Source of the DNA: Terriglobia bacterium
Lineage (GTDB): Bacteria > Acidobacteriota > Terriglobia > Terriglobales > Acidobacteriaceae
Assembly (NCBI GenBank): GCA_020073015.1
Contig: JAIQFZ010000027.1
Span: 1-40,447, forward strand
Length of the DNA stretch: 40,447 nucleotides
Reading direction: 5' to 3'
Part shown: piece by piece, positions 15,974 through 24,064 of the stretch
How the letters are laid out: each line of letters begins with the position of its first letter
Numbering within the stretch: the stretch's first letter is position 1
Program-made: the position numbers and the translations under genes
The notes under the pieces: generated by a model
Databases searched by the model: none
What the model saw: only the letters and a program-made list of their open reading frames with translations
Told to the model about the DNA's origin: nothing

Positions 15974-16390
15974 TTATTTCACTTCTTCGCGGGCCTCTCG
16001 TTTTTTGTCATGCTGAGCGGAGCGGGACGATTCGCGGAGCGAATCGTTCGGCGGAGTCGAAGCACCCCTACTCGCTCGTGAGTCTTTCATCCAGGGGTAC
16101 CAGTCGCGCGCCAGATCCAGCCAGTGCGGATTGACGGCTTCGATTAGCACGATCTTCTTTGATCTCCGCCAGCCTTTCAGTTGCTTTTCGCGGGCAATAG
16201 CTTTGTGAACGTCGTCGAGCGATTCCCAGTAGAGGAGACGTTCGACCTGGTACTTGTCAGTGAACCCCTCGATTTTGTGAAACTTGTGCTGGAAGGCCCG
16301 CTTGTGGAGGTTGCTGGTGATGCCAATGTAGAGGGTTCCCAAGAGGCTGCCCATGATGTAGACGCAGTATGTCTTTCGCTCGCTGTGCAT
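15974..16390 (-). CDS. GIY-YIG nuclease-domain protein with repeat-derived tail
   Basis: The first ~95 residues form a single GIY-YIG domain: the paired motif YCVYIMG and TLYIGITSNLHKRAFQHK (with the catalytic Arg in LHKR), then GFTDKYQVERLLYWES and AIAREKQLKGWRRSKKIVLI, which contains the expected Glu (AREKQLK). Small UvrC N-terminal-like proteins of this type are common and their substrates are usually unknown. From about residue 105 (SRASRGASTPPNDSLRESSR to the end) the protein is encoded by a dispersed family A repeat, so the natural C-terminus was probably replaced when the repeat arrived. Another family A copy stands immediately upstream of the ATG. Confidence 0.85.
   Translation of the reverse strand: MHSERKTYCVYIMGSLLGTLYIGITSNLHKRAFQHKFHKIEGFTDKYQVERLLYWESLDDVHKAIAREKQLKGWRRSKKIVLIEAVNPHWLDLARDWYPWMKDSRASRGASTPPNDSLRESSRSAQHDKKREAREEVK
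16005..16077. repeat. family A repeat overlapping the GIY-YIG gene 3' end
   Basis: GTCATGCTGAGCGGAGCG, an inner palindrome GATTCGCGGAGCGAATC, then GGCGGAGTCGAAGCACCCCT. It supplies the last ~30 codons of the gene. Confidence 0.75.
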
Positions 16391-16391
16391 A

Positions 16392-16470
16392 GGAGGGAGT
16401 AGGGGTCCTTCGACTCCGGTGCCCGTTCACTTCGTGAACGGGCACCTACGCTCAGGAAGACAAGGGTAGG
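16392..16470. repeat. family A repeat upstream of the GIY-YIG gene
   Basis: GGGAGTAGGGGTCCTTCGAC, then the palindrome GCCCGTTCAC-TTC-GTGAACGGGC, then ACGCTCAGGAAGACAAGG. It is inverted relative to the copy at 16005-16077, so the gene is bracketed by opposed copies. Confidence 0.75.
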
Positions 16471-16536
16471 AGGATCGTGATGAAAGAAGCAGTGATTGCG
16501 GTCACGTCCCCCGTGTTCGATTTTCTGGAACGAACT

Positions 16537-19128
16537 CTACACCCTTAATTCCACCACCGTCGCTCCGCCGCCACCTTCGTTCTGTGGGGGCTCGCTTACT
16601 GTGGCTACGTGGGGGTGCTTCTGCAGGTATTGGCGGAGGGCTTTGCGGAGGATGCCCATGCCGCTGCCGTGGACGATGCGGACTTTGGGCATGCCGGCTA
16701 AGAACGCACGGTCGACGAACTTCTCGACTTCGCTGGTGGCTTCGTCGACGGTGCGTCCGATGACGTTGATTTCGGTGGGCATGGCTAGGTCGCTGAGGTC
16801 GCTTTGGAGCGAGACGCTGATGCCGCGGGCGCGGGCGGCCTTCACGGGGGAGTCCGCAATGTGCGCTATGACCTCGGCGATGTCTTCGCGGGCGATGCGC
16901 ATTTTCATAGAACCGATTTCGACTTCGAAGTGCTGGTCGTCGATTTTCTTTTTGACTATGGCGGCGCGGCCCATCGATTTGAGTTTTACAGTGTCGCCTT
17001 CGGCTACGTGTTTCACTAGCGCGGGCTGGGCGTTGGGGTCATCGCGATCGGCGCCGGTGGCGTGCGCTACTACCGCGGAATCGAATTGCTCGCGGAATTC
17101 TCGGCGGAGTTTGGCGATGCGGCGTTCGGCGTCTTTGGAGAGCTTTTGTGCGGCGGCTCGGTCCTGGACGGCGTTGACGGCTTCGCGGGCGTGATATTCG
17201 AAGTCGCGGAAGAGCGCTTCCAGTTTCTTTTCCATCTCACGAACTTTGTTTTGTTGCTCTTTGCGGCCCTCGGTGGCGAGTTGCGATTTTTCGCGCCCCA
17301 GTTCCTGCTCGCGAGCCTGCATACGGGCGCGCTCTTTTTCCAGGTCGCGGAGATCGGCGTGGAGGCGGTCGAGGAAGCGGGCTACGTCTTGCGTCTGCGA
17401 TCCCAGGCGGGAGCGGGCGGAGGTGATGATGGCGGGATTCAGGCCGAGGCGCTGCGCGATGTTGATTCCGGCGGAGGCTCCCGGGACGCCGATTTTCAGC
17501 TCGTAGGTGGGCTGCAGCGTGGCTTCGTCGAAGCCTACGGCGGCGTTGATTACGCCGGTCGTGTTCGCTCCGTAGACCTTGAGCGACGTGTGATGCGTGG
17601 AAATCACGGTCATGCACCCGAGCTTGCGGAAATGTTCGGCGATGGCTACAGCCAGAGCAGCGCCTTCTTCGGGATCCGTGGCAGACCCTAGTTCATCGAG
17701 CAGCACCAGCGAATTCGCAGTGGCGGTGCGGGAGATGAAATCGATGTTGGTGACGTGGGCGGAGAAGGTGGAGAGATTCTGCTCGATGGATTGATAGTCG
17801 CCGATGTCGGCCAGGATGGCGTCGAACACCGGCAGGTCGGCGCGGTCGGCGGGGACGGGGATGCCGGATTGTGCCATCAGGGCGAGCAGGCCGAGCGTTT
17901 TCAGGGTAACGGTTTTGCCGCCGGTGTTGGGGCCGGTGATGACGAGTTGGCGGCGGGCGCCTTCCAGTTCGACGGTGACCGGGACAATGTGCGCGTTTTT
18001 CAGTTTCAGGTTGCGTTCGAGCAGCGGGTGGCGGGCTCGGTGGAGGACCAGCCGGGCTTCGCCCGGCTCGGACGGCCGAAGGCGGCCGTCCCCACGTGGG
18101 TCTTGCGCTGGTTCGGGTTGGGGACGGCGGGGCGCCGTCCCGACTGCCGGCGAGGGCGCCGGCGCTACGGTGGTACCTGCGGGCTCGGACGGGCGAGGAC
18201 GCCCGTTGCTCCACAAACTAACCGCTACGCAGTTGTAGTCTTCGGCGAAGCGGGCTTTGGCGAATTGGAGTTCCAGTTCGGCGAGGATGTCGGCGGCGGC
18301 CAGGATCGCTTCGGCGTTCTCTCCGATGGTGCGGGTCATCTCCAGGAGGATGCGGTGGATTTCAGATTGCTCTTCGTCTAACAGGCGGACGAGTTCGTTG
18401 TTCTGCTCGATGGTTTCGAGGGGCTCGACGAAGACGGTTTGGCCGCTGGAGCTTGCGCCATGGACTACGCCTTGGACGCGGCGCTTCTGCTCGACTTTGA
18501 CGGGGATGACGAAGCGCTCGCCGCGTATGCTAATCAACTCATCTTGCACGGTGCCGCCTTCGGCGAGACGGCGGAGATAGCCGCGCAGCGATTCCTGGAT
18601 CAGGCGCCGTTGTCTTTCGATCTCGCGGCGGATGCGGCTGAGTTCGGACGAGGCGCGATCGTCGAGCGTGCCGTCGGGCAGGATCTTGTTGCGAAACGTG
18701 CGCAGAAATGCGGTGAAATCCTGAATGCCGGTGGAGAGTGCGTTGACGGCGGTCCACTCGCTGCGCATCGCAGTGGGAGGCTGGCGGACGATTTCGCGCC
18801 ATTCGGCGGCGCGGTCGGCGATGAGGACGATGTCGCGGATCTCGCTGGTTTCGAGAGCGGCTCCGGCGATACGGGATTTTTCGATCAGCTTGGCGACTTC
18901 GGGCAGACCAGTGAATTCAAAGCGTCCACCCACGCGGCGGAACGCGCGGATTTCCGTGGTGAGCTGCTGCTGCGTTTCAATCCAGGCGCGATCGAGGGAG
19001 GGCGTGAGTTCTGCGATGCGATGCTGGCCGAGAGGCGAAGACGCGTAGCCCTGCAACAATTCGCGCAGCGGATCGAACTCGAGCAGTCGGGCGCTGGTGT
19101 GTATCCCCGGGTTGGGTACGAACGACAT
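16537..19128 (-). CDS. mutS2: MutS2-family endonuclease/ribosome-rescue ATPase with in-frame repeat insertion
   Basis: MutS2 proteins suppress homologous recombination, and in some bacteria act on stalled ribosomes. The product (863 residues from ATG 19128) has the MutS core and clamp regions, Walker A GPNTGGKTVTLKTLG near residue 400, Walker B LVLLDELGSATDPEEG, a long coiled coil (KERARMQAREQELGREKSQL) and a C-terminal Smr nuclease domain (INVIGRTVDEATSEVEKFVD, VRIVHGSGMGILRKALRQYL). Residues about 304-358 (PRPSEPAGTTVAPAPSPAVG and on), just before ARHPLLERNL, are a Pro-rich insertion encoded by dispersed repeats. ATG 19128 is chosen because MSFVPNPGIHTSARLLEFDP begins the family homology; the frame is open to 19731 but that part contains a repeat. 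Confidence 0.93.
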   Translation of the reverse strand: MSFVPNPGIHTSARLLEFDPLRELLQGYASSPLGQHRIAELTPSLDRAWIETQQQLTTEIRAFRRVGGRFEFTGLPEVAKLIEKSRIAGAALETSEIRDIVLIADRAAEWREIVRQPPTAMRSEWTAVNALSTGIQDFTAFLRTFRNKILPDGTLDDRASSELSRIRREIERQRRLIQESLRGYLRRLAEGGTVQDELISIRGERFVIPVKVEQKRRVQGVVHGASSSGQTVFVEPLETIEQNNELVRLLDEEQSEIHRILLEMTRTIGENAEAILAAADILAELELQFAKARFAEDYNCVAVSLWSNGRPRPSEPAGTTVAPAPSPAVGTAPRRPQPEPAQDPRGDGRLRPSEPGEARLVLHRARHPLLERNLKLKNAHIVPVTVELEGARRQLVITGPNTGGKTVTLKTLGLLALMAQSGIPVPADRADLPVFDAILADIGDYQSIEQNLSTFSAHVTNIDFISRTATANSLVLLDELGSATDPEEGAALAVAIAEHFRKLGCMTVISTHHTSLKVYGANTTGVINAAVGFDEATLQPTYELKIGVPGASAGINIAQRLGLNPAIITSARSRLGSQTQDVARFLDRLHADLRDLEKERARMQAREQELGREKSQLATEGRKEQQNKVREMEKKLEALFRDFEYHAREAVNAVQDRAAAQKLSKDAERRIAKLRREFREQFDSAVVAHATGADRDDPNAQPALVKHVAEGDTVKLKSMGRAAIVKKKIDDQHFEVEIGSMKMRIAREDIAEVIAHIADSPVKAARARGISVSLQSDLSDLAMPTEINVIGRTVDEATSEVEKFVDRAFLAGMPKVRIVHGSGMGILRKALRQYLQKHPHVATVSEPPQNEGGGGATVVELRV
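18053..18215. repeat. dispersed repeat cluster inserted inside mutS2
   Basis: Successive hairpin-forming units: GCCGGGCTTCGCCCGGC, CGGCCGAAGGCGGCCG, GGACGGCGGGGCGCCGTCC, CCGGCGAGGGCGCCGGCGCT and GGGCGAGGACGCCC. Together they add ~50 codons in frame. One unit is family D. Confidence 0.75.
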
Positions 19129-19167
19129 GCGAATTGATGGTACAACGGAATAAGGATTGAGTTTCGA

Positions 19168-19241
19168 GGAGGGAGTAGGGGTGCTTCGACTCCGCAGCGT
19201 GATTCGCTTCGCGCATCGCTCTGCTCCGCTCAGCAGGACAA
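19168..19241. repeat. family A repeat upstream of mutS2
   Basis: AGGGAGTAGGGGTGCTTCGA at one edge, GCTCCGCTCAGCAGGACA at the other, with a short inverted segment GATTCGCTTCGCGCATC between. Confidence 0.65.
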
Positions 19242-19362
19242 TCGTAGAAAGGCCTGCGGTGGGACTACGGATTCTCCCGCTATGGACCATCCCGGGGACC
19301 GGCACTCTGGTTACTTGCCAGCGGTCTAGTTTCGCGGTGCAATTGCACCTGCGGAGCGAACT

Positions 19363-19743
19363 ATGGGACGTGCTTTCGGCTTTATCGGTACGATCGTCAC
19401 GATGGCGATCGGGATGTACATCTATTCTGTGCAGATTAAAACGCTGTCGCCATCCACCGGAGGCGGCAATTCTGAAGAAGTGGCCACCATCGCGGGCGTG
19501 AAGAATGATCTGATCGGGATCGCCAACGCCGAGCGCGGCTATCTTGCGTCCCAGGGGAAGTATGCTTCGCTCGATGAACTGATTTCGGGCAACTACCTCA
19601 CCATCAAGAGTGAGCGTCCGCCTTACGTTTACGATGTTGAGATTACTGACAGCAGCTTTCGTGCGATGGCTACTCGCACTACGAAAGGTGCTCCCGCGCA
19701 GCTCTGGATTACCGAGAACATGCAAGTCCAAGCGTCGGATTGA
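19363..19743 (+). CDS. pilin-like single-pass membrane protein of unknown function
   Basis: A 126-residue protein. Residues 5-25 (FGFIGTIVTMAIGMYIYSVQI) form one membrane segment; the exported part contains IANAERGYLASQGKYASLDE, a pattern seen in type IV pilin/pseudopilin-like proteins, where an N-terminal helix precedes a conserved AERxYxxxxGxYxSLxEL stretch. A canonical prepilin peptidase site (G-FTLxE) is missing, so it is probably not a classic pilin. It stands alone on the plus strand between mutS2 and dtd, both on the minus strand. Confidence 0.7.
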   Translation: MGRAFGFIGTIVTMAIGMYIYSVQIKTLSPSTGGGNSEEVATIAGVKNDLIGIANAERGYLASQGKYASLDELISGNYLTIKSERPPYVYDVEITDSSFRAMATRTTKGAPAQLWITENMQVQASD

Positions 19744-19836
19744 GCTGCCGCCGGCCGTCTGAGCACTAGGCGGTGATCGACTAAATTCAGTCTTGAGTCG
19801 GCATCTCCCGATTTATTGGGGACGCCGAGATCCCCT

Positions 19837-20286
19837 TCAGAAAGTCTTTGCCGAGTCGAGCAGGATGGTGACCGGGCCCTCGTTCACCAGTTCGACCTGC
19901 ATCATCTCCTGGAATCGTCCGGTTTCGCAGGGCAGGCCAGCGGCGCGGATTTTCTCCACAAAATATTCGTAGAGTTCGCGTGCCGATTGGGGCGGAGCCG
20001 CGGCATCGAAAGATGGACGCTTGCCGCGGCGGACGTCGCCATAGAGAGTGAATTGCGAGACCGCGAGCACGGCGCCGCCGATGTCGACGACGGACAGGTT
20101 CATTTTCCCACCGGAATCCTCGAAAATACGCAGGCCGATGGTTTTGTCGGCCAGGTAGTCGGCGTCGGCGCGCGTATCGCCGGTTCCGACTCCGACCAGC
20201 ACTAGCAGGCCCGGGCCGATCTCGCCCGTGATCTCACCGTTGACGGTCACCTTGGCTCGGCTCACGCGCTGCACCACGGCGCGCAT
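19837..20286 (-). CDS. dtd: D-aminoacyl-tRNA deacylase
   Basis: DTD hydrolyses D-amino acids (and glycine) mischarged on tRNA. The 149-residue protein begins [20 protein letters not shown], has [15 protein letters not shown], the active-site strand [22 protein letters not shown] (SQFTLY motif) and the second motif [14 protein letters not shown] (the GP of the cis Gly-Pro pair is present as NEGPVT). Length is standard. Its ATG shares one base with the TAA of the SnoaL-like gene (TAATG), so the two are probably co-translated. Confidence 0.95.
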   Translation of the reverse strand: MRAVVQRVSRAKVTVNGEITGEIGPGLLVLVGVGTGDTRADADYLADKTIGLRIFEDSGGKMNLSVVDIGGAVLAVSQFTLYGDVRRGKRPSFDAAAPPQSARELYEYFVEKIRAAGLPCETGRFQEMMQVELVNEGPVTILLDSAKTF

Positions 20287-20729
20287 TAGCGGCTGGCCTC
20301 GCCGAGCAGCGTTTCGTGGCCCGCGAGAGCCTGCCAGCGTCCGTCGCGGTAGGTGAAGATGTCGGTGAAGCGGACCCGGGCCACGATCTTGCCGGAAGGA
20401 TCGAGGACTTCGTTCAGACCGCGTACGAATGCAAAGCTGCCTTCGACGTGCGCGCGCATTGCGGTGAGGTGATTTGAGCCGGGCTTGCGCTGTGGGATGT
20501 GCGCGAGCATTTGGCTGCGCGTGTGCAGCGAGCCGTTGACCTCGGCGTCTTCGAATTCTTCGGCCACCATGCACGCGACGGTGTCCGCGTCGTGGCGGCC
20601 GAGTGCCCGGGCCCAGTTTTGTTCGAGCTCGAGGAGAGCAGCTTCGGTCTGGGGTTGATCCTTGGGGCAATCGGCCGCTAGAACAGGGAGCGCGAGCAGC
20701 AGTAGGATCGGCGCGATCAGAATTTTCAC
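20286..20729 (-). CDS. secreted SnoaL-like/DUF4440 protein
   Basis: A 147-residue product starting at GTG 20729 with a signal peptide ([20 protein letters not shown]). The mature part, [20 protein letters not shown] through [20 protein letters not shown], is a SnoaL/DUF4440 cone-fold domain of the NTF2-like superfamily; specific substrate is unknown. The frame is open to 20804, but the signal peptide fixes the start at 20729. It overlaps dtd at TAATG. A dispersed repeat lies just upstream (20811-20855). Confidence 0.82.
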   Translation of the reverse strand: MKILIAPILLLLALPVLAADCPKDQPQTEAALLELEQNWARALGRHDADTVACMVAEEFEDAEVNGSLHTRSQMLAHIPQRKPGSNHLTAMRAHVEGSFAFVRGLNEVLDPSGKIVARVRFTDIFTYRDGRWQALAGHETLLGEASR

Positions 20730-20810
20730 ATTCAGATGGTCACATGACTTGCGCGCGCGGGCAAGTTGCGGAAAGAGCCATGATGTGCACGGAGGAAAAG
20801 GCAAAGCCCT

Positions 20811-20855
20811 CTACCACAGAAGGCACAGGGGGACACGGAGGAAAGCCGGTGTTCT
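20811..20855. repeat. CCACAGAGG-type dispersed repeat
   Basis: CTACCACAGAAGGCACAGGG followed by GGACACGGAGG, a variant of the widespread ACCACAGAGGACACAGAGG repeat. It lies between divergent genes. Confidence 0.6.
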
Positions 20856-20930
20856 CGCGATTGACCCCGATCGTCCGGGGCTCTTACAATCCGAGGTTTC
20901 CACTGGGACTTCACTTCTGGGGTTCATACC

Positions 20931-22229
20931 ATGCGATCGATCAAAATGTTTGTGCTCAACTTCGCCTGGGCCGCGGTGACGCTTGTTTCGTCCCTTGCTT
21001 CCGCGCAGTCCACCAGCGCCGCGCATCACGACGTGGTCATCCGGAACGCCACCGTGATGACCGTTACGCACGGCAACATCAAGAATGGGTCGATTTATAT
21101 CAAGGATGGCAAGATCGCGGCGGTCGGCGAACATGTCAATGCGCCCGCAGGTGCGGCCGTGATGGACGCAGGCGGCAAGTACCTTACGCCGGGGATTGTC
21201 GATTCGCACTCGCACATCGCGCTGGACAGCGACATCAACGAAGCGACCAGCCCCATCACTCCGCACATGATGATGAAAGATGCCTTCGACTATCAGGACA
21301 AAGCGATCTATCGCGCGCTGGCGGGCGGCGTGACCACTTCGCTGTTGCTGCATGGGTCGGCGAACATGATTGGCGGGCAGGCGATCGTCATCAAGCACAA
21401 GTATGGCGCCGGGCGTGACGAGATGCTGTTTCCCAACGCGCCCCCTTCGATCAAGTTCGCCAGTGGCGAGAATCCGAAGCGAGTTTATGGCGGCCGCGAA
21501 CAACTGCCTTCCACGCGCATGGGCAATTTTGAGGTGCAGCGGGAAGCGCTGGTCCAGGCGCAGGATTACATGCATGAGTGGGACAACTACAACGAAAAGG
21601 TGAAGCGCGGCGACAAAGACGCGACCGCGCCCAAGCACGATTTGAAACTGGAGGCGCTGGCCGATGTGCTGCGCGGCAAGCTGATGGTGCAGATTCACTG
21701 CTATCGCGCGGACGAAATACTGACCGAGATCGCGATGGCCAAGGAATTTGGCTACAAGATTCGCGGCTTCCATCACGCGCTCGAAGCCTACAAGGTGGCC
21801 GACCAGATCGCCGCAGCGAATATCGGCATCGCCACCTTCGCGGACTGGTGGGGCTACAAGCAGGAGGCCTGGGACGCGATTCCGTGGAATGCCGTGATTG
21901 CGATGCGCAAAGGCGTGCGGGTGGCGATCAAGAGCGATTCTGAGGACTACACGCGGCGTTTGAATCAGGAAGCAGCGAAGACAATGCGCTATGGGGGTGC
22001 GACGGAAGAGGAAGCTCTGAAGATGATTACGCTCAATGCCGCGTGGATCGTGGGCGTGGACGACCGCGTGGGCTCGATTGACGTGGGGAAAGACGCGGAT
22101 CTGGTGATCTGGGACGGCTACCCGCTGTCGAGCTACGGCGTGCCGGAGAAGGTGCTGATCGACGGCGAAGTGTACTTCGACCGGTCGCAGGCGGGACTGG
22201 GGACGACCCACTACAGGGAGGGAGAATGA
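20931..22229 (+). CDS. secreted amidohydrolase (imidazolonepropionase-like)
   Basis: The 432-residue protein has a signal peptide (MRSIKMFVLNFAWAAVTLVS, cleaved near SLASA-QS) and the amidohydrolase superfamily fold: an N-terminal composite sheet (DVVIRNATVMTVTHGNIKNG), the metal-binding DSHSH at 91-95, further candidates MVQIHCYRADE and GFHHALEAYK, and the C-terminal GSIDVGKDADLVIWDGYPL. Related secreted proteins are peptidases or prolidase-like enzymes of unknown substrate. It overlaps the next gene by four bases (ATGA), whose product is a paralogue, suggesting the pair works together in the periplasm. Confidence 0.88.
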   Translation: MRSIKMFVLNFAWAAVTLVSSLASAQSTSAAHHDVVIRNATVMTVTHGNIKNGSIYIKDGKIAAVGEHVNAPAGAAVMDAGGKYLTPGIVDSHSHIALDSDINEATSPITPHMMMKDAFDYQDKAIYRALAGGVTTSLLLHGSANMIGGQAIVIKHKYGAGRDEMLFPNAPPSIKFASGENPKRVYGGREQLPSTRMGNFEVQREALVQAQDYMHEWDNYNEKVKRGDKDATAPKHDLKLEALADVLRGKLMVQIHCYRADEILTEIAMAKEFGYKIRGFHHALEAYKVADQIAAANIGIATFADWWGYKQEAWDAIPWNAVIAMRKGVRVAIKSDSEDYTRRLNQEAAKTMRYGGATEEEALKMITLNAAWIVGVDDRVGSIDVGKDADLVIWDGYPLSSYGVPEKVLIDGEVYFDRSQAGLGTTHYREGE

Positions 22230-23599
22230 GAACGCCATCAGCCCCTTCGCCATTCAGCTCAGGGCAGGCTAAGAGCAGCCATCAGCCGTCAGCGAAATGC
22301 AGATTCCTCGCTTTGCTCGGAATGACAATTCTGATTGGGGCCATGACGATCGCCGCGCAGGACAAACCAGTGGTCCTCAAGAGCGGGAAACTCCTGACGA
22401 TCACCCATGGCGTAATCGAAAACGGTGTGCTGGTCATGCAGGGGGGAAAGATCGTGGCGGTGGGTGCGGCGGGGTCGGTGAGTGTTCCGGCCGGCGCGCA
22501 GGTCATCGATGCCGCCGGCATGACGATTTATCCGGGACTGATCGATTCGGAAACCCAGCTTGGGTTGACGGAAATCTCGGCCGAGGCCATGACCAACGAT
22601 CTGGTCGAGATGAGCGATGAGATCATGCCGCACATGCACACGGCCGAGGCGTTTCATGCCGAATCGGCGCTGATTCCGGTGGCGCGCATGAATGGAATCA
22701 CGAATGCCGTGGTGGCTCCGGAGAGCAGCGACACGCTGCCCGGTCAGGATTCGTTCATCCAACTGGCCGGAGCCTCGGCCACGGAAATGCTGCTGATTCG
22801 CGACAACGCGATGCCGCTGAACTTCACCGGCGACGAACGCCGGAACAAGGGCGGCTTTGAGAAGCGCAAGTTTCCCTCGACTCGCATGGGGCTGGCCGCA
22901 CAACTGCGACAGACCTTTCTGGATGCGCAGGACTACAAAGCGAAGTGGGCGGAGTACGATCGCAAGAAGGCCGACGCTGTCCGCGACAAGAAATCGGAGC
23001 CGGCGCCTCCGAAGCACGATCTGAAACTGGAAGCGCTGCTGCCGTATCTGGAGGGCAAGAAAACGATCGTGCTGGCGGCCGAAGGTCCCAGCGATCTGGA
23101 GACAGCGGTCAGTCTCGCCAATGAATTCAAACTGAAGTTCGTACTCAATCACATCAGCCACTCGCAGGCCGTGCTTGATTACGTCGCCGGTCTGAAGGTG
23201 CCGGTCATTGTCGGGCCCATCTACGAGGCTCCGAAAGAGGAAGAGCGCTACGACACGGTGTTCAAGTTACCGGCTGAACTCTACAAACGCGGTGTGAAGA
23301 TTGCGTTTGCATCGTACTCGGCTCACAACGTGCGCAACTTGCCCGACCAGGCGGGATACGCAACCGCATTCGGGCTCCCCTATGACGAGGCGCTCAAGGC
23401 GATCACGATCAATCCGGCGGAAATCTGGGGGGTGGCCGACAAACTCGGTTCACTCGAAGTCGGCAAAGCTGCCAACGTCGTGGTTGCCCAGGGCGATCCG
23501 CTCGATGTGAAGACGGACGTGAAGCACGTTTTCATCGAAGGACGCGAGGTGCCCATGACCGACCGGCAGACCCGGCTGAGGGATGAGTACTCGAAATGA
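22226..23599 (+). CDS. secreted amidohydrolase paralogue lacking the HxH metal motif
   Basis: A 457-residue paralogue of the preceding protein, sharing TITHGVIENGVLVMQGGKIV, the FPSTRMGLAAQLRQTFLDAQ stretch (FPNAP/PSTRMGNF in the partner) and the tail LGSLEVGKAANVVVAQGDPL. At the position of DSHSH it has DSETQ (107-111), so both histidines of the first metal motif are gone. Later His (VLNHISHSQ) remain. It could be an inactive partner or use a different metal centre. Residues 10-34 are encoded by dispersed repeats (22250-22331), and the hydrophobic export segment FLALLGMTILIGAMTIAAQ is partly repeat-derived; ATG 22226 overlaps the upstream stop (ATGA), but a later Met (34 or 40) may have been the original start. 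Confidence 0.85.
   Translation: MRTPSAPSPFSSGQAKSSHQPSAKCRFLALLGMTILIGAMTIAAQDKPVVLKSGKLLTITHGVIENGVLVMQGGKIVAVGAAGSVSVPAGAQVIDAAGMTIYPGLIDSETQLGLTEISAEAMTNDLVEMSDEIMPHMHTAEAFHAESALIPVARMNGITNAVVAPESSDTLPGQDSFIQLAGASATEMLLIRDNAMPLNFTGDERRNKGGFEKRKFPSTRMGLAAQLRQTFLDAQDYKAKWAEYDRKKADAVRDKKSEPAPPKHDLKLEALLPYLEGKKTIVLAAEGPSDLETAVSLANEFKLKFVLNHISHSQAVLDYVAGLKVPVIVGPIYEAPKEEERYDTVFKLPAELYKRGVKIAFASYSAHNVRNLPDQAGYATAFGLPYDEALKAITINPAEIWGVADKLGSLEVGKAANVVVAQGDPLDVKTDVKHVFIEGREVPMTDRQTRLRDEYSK
22256..22331. repeat. dispersed repeats in the 5' end of the second amidohydrolase gene
   Basis: CAGCTCAGGGCAGGCTAAGA, CAGCCATCAGCCGTCAGC and CAGATTCCTCGCTTTGCTCG-GAATGACA. The last unit is a familiar acidobacterial-type repeat and encodes CRFLALLGMT of the export signal. 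Confidence 0.6.
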
Positions 23600-23677
23600 G
23601 TTCTCAGTTCTCGGTTCTCAGTTCTCAGTGAATCATCCCGAAGCGACTCACTGGGGACTGAGAACTGGGAACTGCCT
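23600..23677. repeat. GTTCTCAG inverted repeat (family G)
   Basis: Iterated GTTCTCAGTTCTCGG on the left and CTGAGAACTGGGAACTG on the right, forming a large imperfect hairpin just past the amidohydrolase stop. Shorter copies lie at 36478-36500 and 40204-40232. The rest of 23678-23816 is the acpP leader. Confidence 0.7.
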
Positions 23678-23816
23678 TTGCATACTTTCCCGTTCCCTTT
23701 TAGACTACTGGTTTCGACTTCATTCGAAAGAGGAAGCAATTTGCAGCAGTAATTTTCAGTAAACGCCGGTCTCGGAAGTCGGGCCGCGATTCCCAGAGGT
23801 TAGAAACGAGGAGAAC

Positions 23817-24062
23817 ATGGCAGCCGTTGATGAAAAAGTGAAACAGATCATTGTTGAGCAGTTGGGTGTGGACGAGGGCGAAGTCACCCCGAGCGCTTCA
23901 TTCGTGGACGACCTGGGAGCGGACTCCCTGGATACGGTTGAGCTGGTCATGGCCTTTGAAGAGGCCTTCGACATCGAAATTCCGGACGAGGACGCGGAGA
24001 AGATCCGCACCGTGCAGGATGCCGTGGACTACATCGGCAAGCACGCGAAAGCAGGCAAGTAG
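23817..24062 (+). CDS. acpP: acyl carrier protein
   Basis: The 81-residue acidic carrier of fatty-acid synthesis. The phosphopantetheine attachment site is Ser37 in [17 protein letters not shown]; helix 3 is [26 protein letters not shown] precedes the ATG closely. fabF follows two bases after the stop. Confidence 0.97.
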   Translation: MAAVDEKVKQIIVEQLGVDEGEVTPSASFVDDLGADSLDTVELVMAFEEAFDIEIPDEDAEKIRTVQDAVDYIGKHAKAGK

Positions 24063-24064
24063 CT

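Noticed and set aside
19129-19731. 201-codon upstream extension of mutS2
   Set aside because: It passes through a family A repeat and overlaps the real plus-strand gene at 19363; family homology begins at 19128.
20811-22253. 480-codon minus-strand open frame
   Set aside because: Shadow of the first amidohydrolase; no family resemblance and an unusually His/Arg-rich composition.
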